Source: Jaenimonas drosophilae
Lineage: Eukaryota; Euglenozoa; Kinetoplastea; Trypanosomatida; Trypanosomatidae
Reading direction: 5' to 3'
Length of the DNA stretch: 13,624 nt
Assembly: GCA_030849065.1 (NCBI GenBank)
Contig: JASAON010001330.1
Location: 1 to 13,624 of the forward strand
This document shows, one piece after another, positions 8,601 to 13,624 of the stretch (positions are counted from its first letter, which is position 1; each line of letters opens with the position of its first letter). A program made the position numbers and the translations under genes. Under the pieces are notes generated by a model. That model ran no database searches. It was not told where the DNA came from and was given only the letters and a program-made list of their open reading frames with translations.

Positions 8601-9732
8601 TCCGCTGACATTTGTGTGTGTGGACGTTGTGCAGTACCGCGAACTGTGGGTGGCTGCACCGGATTTGATGTCGCGAGCGGTTGCCGAGTACCAACGTGCT
8701 GTACGTGAGTCCATTGTACGACATGACTGCTACGAAATGAATGCTGCTAAAGGTCAGTTTATGATTGCGTGCGGTACTGCAGACGCTGCTGTGAGCGTTG
8801 CGCGTGATTGTGCTGGTGCATGCTGTTCCGAGTCGCAGGATGCTACTGCTGTATCAATGACGTATACGGCACTGGGATGTGGGAGCGGTGAGCGTGGTGG
8901 ATTGCGTCTACGCATTGCCGTGCACCATGGCACGCCTTCTTGTGTCAGTCGAACGCTTGGACTGCTGGCCTGCGTAAGATGGAGTGGGGGTGCTGTGAAT
9001 GATGCGGTATGCGCTGCATGCTTCAGCCGAACGGCGTGGCAAGTCGTTGTGACGGAGAAGGCGCGCGGCGCACTCAAGTGTGTGGAAACACTGCACCTTG
9101 ACCCTTTGGGCACTGTGACCCTCCCGCACAGTGGGCCAACAGAGTTGTTCGCTCTCCGTGACCGGCAACGCACGAAAGCAATGGCCGTACCAATTGCTTC
9201 TGGGAGCTACAACCGTGCGCTTCAATTGCTGGTGGGCCGCGGTGATGGTCGCGATGCTTCGGCAAGTGCATTGTGCAGGAAATACTTGTCAGCGTATGTG
9301 TCATGCTGCTGCTTTGACCATGATGCATCCTACTTGACCGCAGTTGCCCATTGCCTTGGCCTCACACCGTTGCTTCGTGACGACTACGAGGAAGAGCGTG
9401 CATACACCGCTGCCCTCCTTGGCAACGTGTGCGATCGAATTGGAACACTTCTGGAGTGCCGTCACAGTGGGTGCAACGATGACACCGTACAAACGCAGCC
9501 TCTCGGTGTCAGTTTTTACACGTCTGTGGAGAAGTCTGTGGATTATTGGGATTTGATTGAGTCGGGGTGCGTTTCACCTTCTCCACACAAGAAGAACATC
9601 GCTCGGAGATCCCGCGTTGGCTCACGGTCATCATCGCTTGGCGTGCTGCGCAGTTTCGCGTACGAATCTCAAGAACTGCCACAGTGGTCAGGTTCATTTG
9701 CTGGGTGCAGTATTTTTGGGAGTGGGAAATAG
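5695..9732 (+). CDS. Receptor-type adenylate cyclase-like protein with degenerate cyclase domain (gene B)
   Basis: A 1345-residue paralogue of A with the same order of parts. The start is the first of two consecutive ATGs; the three codons before it (TTG ACA CAG) are open but lack ATG. A basic N-terminus (PPRRHREK) and hydrophobic core (LFVALLLLISTF) form a signal peptide. The ectodomain carries MAMIGPAG, ATEYAA (about 298), CNCNHAGNNIWF, LDFIPQ near 543, LFPTLDQEL, VFATNLPSW, a sequon at N765 matching that in A, and SVWSFTRV. One membrane helix spans about 889-911. The class III cyclase-type domain, about 971-1122, keeps FVCVDV with the first metal Asp (D977), LW, CYEM, FMIACG and GLRLRIAVHHG. 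The second metal Asp is Gly1020 and the catalytic Arg is Cys1106; Asn1102 is kept. The ~220-residue tail shares ALCRK, the RIGTLLECRH block and then a serine-rich end. Loss of catalysis is inferred; the family assignment is firm. Confidence 0.92.
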   Translation: MMPPRRHREKLFVALLLLISTFIQLAASVTYVASAFQTNEGDMTNAYSFYVIGAEAPVSVGSQELAYSIRSSGAKAGSGYSIFSVLAKGNMAMIGPAGTALTFDLFTSSESIRKHSFLTFGPFSQTADFVPQPSFVNFLPQVYWTMSSEPAQALALLVMLAERDVFPIQHTFHRTDTLSIGASAQRFFQLVAPKFSCDIRYFVSTESFVASHYDAAIVNRRPGIVYLFGLAENAAAKAWSNRVIADTTLIDMNSSVVTTFEQQYPLLRFYQSKIFDGATVLPSDNFLTTSPVPGADATEYAATQEFLTQEAGWFGPNMLHYEQNLMMAGWVSATALMQALNKYTGWRVANSKEFYIRLRDSQNSYVVSELFIGTHGETTTTCSTAATNQGMLCNCNHAGNNIWFHKFVKGRVLYDAALVRGKVFQFGLDKCANLVSPRANSPSVLPYNQLIQTPVPIHVAGLAPIDDTMIATMCKQTHDVISRLSNTELYQHESIQAYRGYCVPSRVTNMPAKLLDHAKQFVMKSLMGVIPENMTVPSGLVLDFIPQVTQPRIEQANLVYLFPTLDQELYVLASYLRRVVSKDAVICATLRRSSVTSSINALMVKSLRAFGLLLSQTSVSQTNGLFSNIPARCTHLFAIGMNDNDASGVVSYLQSRPAGVVLASFDDLTKYYSSFGPALTDAGVAVMDRFVFATNLPSWSRVRSNPTAAAASAPLTTVEQFLQSVPVELHTPAAVRAYIVAMLYDQLSAGGEFETDNLESMLFGNVSWTVSGMKFGPYSKVCMDVHSTGKEACLYNYGARNISVWSFTRVYVHETELLQQPLNPSMSFVTRQLGTSVSLRPVAAANHEGKHCIENPQSSDAVDVVTNKIDNPPSSTPYKRDDDAALNKLLIILTVCLCVALVITAVLLLLKLGMLRPYAWIGRFFWIFRGRGDDGEAVLRGRERKQMDCLVLQRASQDVVRAPTPDGLHPLTFVCVDVVQYRELWVAAPDLMSRAVAEYQRAVRESIVRHDCYEMNAAKGQFMIACGTADAAVSVARDCAGACCSESQDATAVSMTYTALGCGSGERGGLRLRIAVHHGTPSCVSRTLGLLACVRWSGGAVNDAVCAACFSRTAWQVVVTEKARGALKCVETLHLDPLGTVTLPHSGPTELFALRDRQRTKAMAVPIASGSYNRALQLLVGRGDGRDASASALCRKYLSAYVSCCCFDHDASYLTAVAHCLGLTPLLRDDYEEERAYTAALLGNVCDRIGTLLECRHSGCNDDTVQTQPLGVSFYTSVEKSVDYWDLIESGCVSPSPHKKNIARRSRVGSRSSSLGVLRSFAYESQELPQWSGSFAGCSIFGSGK

Positions 9733-10525
9733 GCTTGTGTCACTAGTTGTTTCCTTCTTTTACCGCCTTTCTGTCTTTTATGAGTGAATTTTTTTTTGAA
9801 CCCCAGATCGATCGATACGTGTGCTTTTTCTTTTCCCCTCGTGTTTTTTTCAGTAGCTTTCCTTACATTTTTCTGTTTTCTGTTTTCCTGTACAACGCGG
9901 AAAACCAATGAACACGAACTGCCTTGGTACTGTCAGATTGAGTGGATGTGTTGCATCATTGGCCACTTGTTCATTAGGCATGGAGTTCTTTCCAACTGTT
10001 GTGTGAGTTGTGAGCTTGCTGTGGCACGCGTAGTTGATGCGTATCGTGCCTTCTTTTAACTGTTCTTATTTTTGGCGTCATCGAAAAATTGTCTCGTGCC
10101 AGTTTGTGGTGCTCGGTGATGATATGCGGTGCACCGCTGTTGTTTCACGTTTTTCTTTTTACTGTTGGCAACATTTGATTTAAATCGCTATGCCAGGGTC
10201 ATGCAGGACACTCCGAAACAATTCTATGAATGCCCCAGGATCTGCCCCACGTGTGTATGGGGTTTATTCTCTGTGTTTTCATTCGTGACTCTTGGAACGA
10301 TTCATCTTCAGTTCATGCACGACGTAGCAGTGTGAGCCGATAATGATGCGTACTTTGCAACTACCAACACACTTTATCTCTGAGCCTTTGCTTTCTCGCC
10401 TCCTTTTATTCTTGCAAGAGAGCCCAACATTCACGAGTAGTATGCCTGACATCAGTGCGAACAAGTGATCACTTGTTTGCAACAGCCGACATGGCTTATC
10501 ACATGTAGTGATTCACCGAACGCCA
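9733..10525. other. Intergenic region between gene B and pseudogene C
   Basis: No gene is supported. The first ~150 bases are strongly pyrimidine-rich (for example 9749-9780 and 9826-9890), fitting a kinetoplastid 3' UTR or intergenic processing signal, and include GATC repeats at about 9806-9816. Open frames over 9784-10059 and 10129-10335 are low-complexity in part and have no family motif. A CATTAGGCATG motif at 9972-9982 and TTTTTTGAACCCC at 9792-9804 are shared with the region after gene A. The right end should contain the former splice region of copy C. Confidence 0.65.
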
Positions 10526-12348
10526 ATGATGGACCCACTGCAGTTGTGCTGCTGGCCGTGACTGCCATCAAGGCTGCCACCTACTTCGTCAGTGTCAACT
10601 TGGATCTGGGTGACATCCCCGCCTTCTCTAGTTACGCCATTGGTCTCTCTGCGTTCCAGCAGGTGAAGCAAGATGTACGCTGGACAACTCCGTCACTCTC
10701 ACCTCCGTTTCTTCTGGCGATAGCTTCAGTGTGTATACCTTCTCAGTACCCGAAACAACAACGTGATGGCTTTGATTGGCCCAGCTGGCATGAGTTTCCT
10801 TCATGAATAAGGGATCAATCTTCGTAACGCATTCTAGTATTTGTACCACTTGCAATGACGGGACAATTCTTCCCTGCAATTCTGCTGAATCATCAGCTGG
10901 TGTAGTGGGCGATACCGTCGGAACAGGCTCAGACTGTCGCCCTTTTGGTGTTGCTGGCAAAGCGGGATCAGTTTTCTCTCACTCAGATTCTCTTTCACAC
11001 TTCGGTAAATGGCATTGCTTCCAGCGCTTAACGTATGTACGTCATCCTCCAATAGGTGCATGTCTGATCCGTTTGCCGTTTCAACAACCACAACGTACAG
11101 TGCGTCAGACTACGCAAATGTCATTTCGGCAATTACTGGCACTGTGTATCAGTTAAGGTGGGGAACAGGGTGACGCTCCCACGGTGACAGTTGTGTGCAT
11201 TGACGTCGCACAACTGTGTGCTATGGATAACAGAACCGGAAGTGCTGTCACGTGCAGTTGCGGATTACCAGTGCACTGTACGCCACTCGATTGTACGACA
11301 TGGCTGCTACGAAGTGGATGCTGTAGAGGGCCTATTTGTGATTGCCTGTGGCAACGCAGATGCCGGTGTGAAATTGACACAGGATGCTGCGCCGCTGGAT
11401 TTCCAACAGGAGGATGTGACGCGGCTACGGTGGATGCGGCGTACGCTGCGATGGGTCTAAAATGTGAAGCTCCTGAAGCTCGTGGATTGCGTCCAGGCAT
11501 TGCTGTACACTGTGGGGTTGCCGTGCGAGGAAGCAGTGCTCGGAATGGGCGTGAGCGGTGGAGTGTTGGTGGCGTGGAAGATGTTGTGTGCGCTGCTTAC
11601 TGTAGCAAGGCTGCTTGGACCGTGGTTGGGACCGATATTCCTTGACCTTGACCAATGCTGATGATGCGCGGGCGCTGGCTTTGTACTTCTATGCTCTGCT
11701 ACACTTGTCCACAGCGGGGCGACGAAGTTGTTTGATCTAGAGCGGAATAGTGCCAGAGGTGCTTGAGAGAGCACGTCTCTCGGGACTCAGAGTTCTTCTC
11801 ATGTGCTGAAACTTCTTCAAAATGAACTTTCTGCTTGTGCGGATACGTTGCCAACTGCTCTATGCCGCAAGAGTTTCCAGGCGTTCATTTCTTTGTGCTG
11901 CGGGTGTCATGGTACATCCTAAGTAACTGCCATTGGGCAATGCCTTGGTGTTCCTGCTCTCAGCCGTGATGACTACGATAATGGGCGTGATTTTGAGGGT
12001 GCGCTACTTTGCGGAGTTTGTGAGCGGCTTGGAATGCTTCTGCACTACCGTCATGGTGTGTTCGGCTCTGACAGAAGCACCGTCCGGAGGCGACTTGGGG
12101 GCGTGAGATGGGGAGGTACTGTAGCAATCAACAGAGAAGACAGTGTAAACTCTCTTGGCTCTGGACTTCGAGGAAATACCAATGATCGCAATCTCAGAAG
12201 TGGCACCCATCGAGGTTGCGTTCTTCGCCACTTCTCCTTTGCCTTGGCTGAGTCTGTGGATGTGTCAGAGCCGTCTATCGTTGGTGATGAACGCTTACAT
12301 TTCTCCGAAAATGAGGATAAACGGTGTGTTGTTAGGCCATTCGCGTAG
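10526..12348 (+). pseudogene. Decayed, internally deleted third copy of the receptor cyclase-like family (pseudogene C)
   Basis: A third paralogue readable only by changing frame. ATGATG at 10526 matches the start of B, but the frame is lost within the signal peptide. Recognisable pieces, in order: TYFVSV (10579 onward, frame 1); SSGDSFSVYTFSV (frame 3); MALIGPAG at 10766 (frame 2, stop at 10808); SEQAQTVALLVLLAKRD (10915 onward, frame 1, stop at 11029); VSTTTTYSASDYAN and TGTVYQL (frame 2, stop at 11171). The text then jumps to the cyclase domain at 11181: TVVCIDVAQL (frame 3), LWITEPEVLSRAV and CYEV (frame 1), GLRPGIAVHCG (frame 3, stop at 11643), HSGATKLFDLE (11710, frame 1), ALCRK and ERLGMLLHYRHG. 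Against B about 730 codons are missing, covering most of the ectodomain and the membrane helix. Further in-frame stops lie at 11764 and 11920; the tail is then open to TAG at 12346-12348. It resembles B more than A. Confidence 0.88.
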
Positions 12349-12409
12349 CACCATTAACCGAAGAATGATGGCGATTGTTGTAGTGTTTACGAACTCTTAT
12401 TATTCTTGA

Positions 12410-12429
12410 TTTTGTTTTGTTTTGTTTTG
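12410..12429. repeat. (TTTTG)4 microsatellite next to a polypyrimidine tract
   Basis: Four perfect TTTTG units, followed at once by a C/T-rich tract to about 12460. This is typical of kinetoplastid intergenic DNA and is of no evident function on its own, except that the adjoining tract could direct RNA processing. Confidence 0.9.
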
Positions 12430-12489
12430 CATCTCCCCTCGTTTTCCTTTTCCTTTTTTCGTGTTGCTCCAATTGGTGCATATCTTTTG

Positions 12490-12678
12490 ATGTTTTCTCG
12501 CGCTAACACTGTCAATGATGATGCAGCAACCACAATAGACGATTACGTTGCGCCGGATAGCATCGCGTGGTTATGTGCTAGGTGGAAGTACATCCTGCAA
12601 AACGATTTCATTCCTGTGCGAGATATTTCTGAATACGTGGTGGGCTTTTGCTGTCGCGCCACATTCATTAGGTTATAA
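12490..12678 (+). CDS. Possible small protein of unknown family (weak)
   Basis: A 62-codon frame from ATG 12490 to TAA 12676-12678. The part after 12515 reads like a real protein: acidic start (NDDAATTIDDYV), then aromatic and basic residues (WLCARWKYIL, FIPVRDISEYV) and a Cys pair near the end. I do not recognise the family. A long pyrimidine tract lies 30-60 bases upstream, but the first AG after it (12521-12522) falls inside the frame, which argues against this start. It may instead be a relic or chance. Confidence 0.15.
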   Translation: MFSRANTVNDDAATTIDDYVAPDSIAWLCARWKYILQNDFIPVRDISEYVVGFCCRATFIRL

Positions 12679-13025
12679 ATTTGGTTGGTTGCTGGCGTTT
12701 GCTACCCATGATTGCTATCTCACCTTGTTGTACTAAGCACTAGTTGGTGTGCGTTGTAGCGCTCATCCTGCTGAACTCCTGTGCCTTAGCCAGTAGGGTA
12801 TTCTTATATTCTCTTGTTTCAATTCATTCAGCGCGTTCATTTATTTAGCGAGGCATACACGTTTTCTTTCGCACCGTACTTCATGGAGAGCATAGTCTAA
12901 GCTTGGCAAACAGATGGGGTGTGTTCATGACCCACTTTCTTTTGGAGAAGTCCAGATGCCATTCGTGAGCGTCGCCCCAAAGGATCAAGCTGGCCGAAGC
13001 CGCCTGCTGTCGTGCTTTGTTGGGA

Positions 13026-13039
13026 TGTGTGTGTGTGTG
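13026..13039. repeat. (TG)7 microsatellite
   Basis: Seven TG units in non-coding DNA. A simple repeat with no evident function. Confidence 0.9.
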
Positions 13040-13252
13040 CTGCAATGCTCCTCGAACAACACCGCTTTCTTTAACGCACAGAATAATCCATTAGGTTTCA
13101 GTAGTGTGACCTCAAACATCCCCCCATCCGTTGAAAATAGCTACTGCCGTTACATTTTTTTTGTCTCATCCACTTTTTTGTTGATGCCCATCTGCACACC
13201 ATTGGATGAATAGTGTATTCTCTTGGCGGTACATCCACACAATTCTGTGGCT

Positions 13253-13624
13253 ATGAAACATGAAAATGATGTGCTTCTTCAATGTCACCTCGTTTTCATC
13301 GGCAACTTCCTATTCATGCACCTTCACGTGACGAACAACATTGGGATTCAATCTTTGATAACTGTGAGGTATGGCTGTCTCCTGCGTCGTGGGTTACGAT
13401 TCTCAGGACTTGAGCAACCACGCTACAACTTCTGTATTTTTTCAACAACATTGTACGGCTCAGCCCACTACTCTGGATACCCAGCTTCTGCAGAGTCTAT
13501 TGCCTGTCACGGAACACGACTCATCTACATTCCTATTTCACGTATTCTTTCTCCTCTAGGACATTCTAAAATTGCTACCAACAAGCTCTCGGTCTGGAGT
13601 ACTATCGGTGTTGCTCATGACATC
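13253..13624 (+). CDS. Open reading frame truncated by the right edge, function unknown
   Basis: The frame is open from the TAG at 13211-13213 to the window end (137 codons). The first ATG is 13253, giving at least 124 residues with no stop. Just upstream is a pyrimidine stretch (13151-13180) whose first following AG is 13212-13213; splicing there would leave a 39-nt 5' UTR with 13253 as its first ATG. The peptide has a weakly hydrophobic segment near residues 13-24 (LVFIGNFLFMHL). Pieces such as FSTTLYGSAHY and KLSVWS faintly resemble several different parts of genes A and B (for example VSTESFVASHY and ISVWS), but no single collinear alignment holds, so membership of the family is not shown. 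It could also be a chance frame. Confidence 0.3.
   Translation, partial: MKHENDVLLQCHLVFIGNFLFMHLHVTNNIGIQSLITVRYGCLLRRGLRFSGLEQPRYNFCIFSTTLYGSAHYSGYPASAESIACHGTRLIYIPISRILSPLGHSKIATNKLSVWSTIGVAHDI

Larger units (their letters stand above)
12349..13252. other. Intergenic region downstream of pseudogene C
   Basis: Mostly without supported genes. A (TTTTG)4 run and a long pyrimidine tract (about 12431-12460) come first, then a weak small open frame at 12490-12678 listed separately. A (TG)7 microsatellite is at 13026-13039. The open frame over 12914-13213 has no motif and includes that microsatellite, so it is not called. A pyrimidine stretch at 13151-13180 followed by AG at 13212-13213 is a plausible trans-splice acceptor for the frame starting at 13253. 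Confidence 0.6.

Noticed and set aside
8754..9173. Minus-strand open frames opposite the cyclase domains of B (and 3860-4246 opposite A)
   Set aside because: They mirror each other because the + strand domains are homologous; their Arg/His/Thr-rich composition is typical of antisense reading.
9784..10335. Two + strand open frames after gene B
   Set aside because: The sequence is T-rich and Phe/Leu/Cys-rich in translation, as expected of UTR DNA; no family features are visible.
11184..11645. A separate 153-codon gene on the + strand
   Set aside because: Its second half is the cyclase fragment GLRPGIAVHCG of pseudogene C and its middle is out of frame with the family; it begins with GTG. It belongs to the relict.
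12914..13213. 99-codon + strand open frame
   Set aside because: It spans a TG microsatellite, has no recognisable domain and no clear acceptor before its ATG.
13371..13559. 62-codon + strand open frame near the right end
   Set aside because: It overlaps the longer edge-truncated frame in another phase and shows no motif.
1..13624. tRNA, rRNA, CRISPR arrays or transposable elements
   Set aside because: I saw no cloverleaf, regularly spaced repeats, reverse transcriptase or transposase motifs on either strand.

Overview
The window reads as nuclear DNA of a kinetoplastid flagellate, most likely a trypanosomatid. Two long intronless genes and one decayed copy lie on the + strand. They belong to the receptor-type adenylate cyclase family of trypanosomatids (ESAG4/GRESAG4-like): a signal peptide, a large ectodomain related to periplasmic-binding proteins, one membrane helix and a cytoplasmic class III cyclase-type domain. 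The intergenic DNA has the polypyrimidine tracts followed by AG expected for spliced-leader trans-splicing. I cannot name the genus from sequence alone.

Layout: 1-779 is upstream intergenic DNA. 780-4787 is gene A (1335 aa). 4788-5694 is intergenic and holds a ~60-bp imperfect tandem duplication. 5695-9732 is gene B (1345 aa), a diverged paralogue of A with the same architecture. 9733-10525 is intergenic. 10526-12348 is pseudogene C, a third copy recognisable at both ends, with frameshifts, stops and a loss of about 730 codons from the middle. 12349-13252 is mostly non-coding. From 13253 an open frame runs off the right edge behind a plausible splice acceptor; it may be the start of another gene.

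The main point of interest is that neither intact gene should encode an active cyclase. In A the first metal-binding Asp is Glu, the second is Gly, and the catalytic Asn is Glu. In B the first Asp and the Asn remain, but the second Asp is Gly and the catalytic Arg is Cys. Both keep the fold-defining segments, an uninterrupted frame, signal peptide, membrane helix and a shared C-terminal block. This suggests a tandem family of receptor 'pseudocyclases' that may act as surface ligand sensors or as dimer partners of true cyclases; that role is inference.
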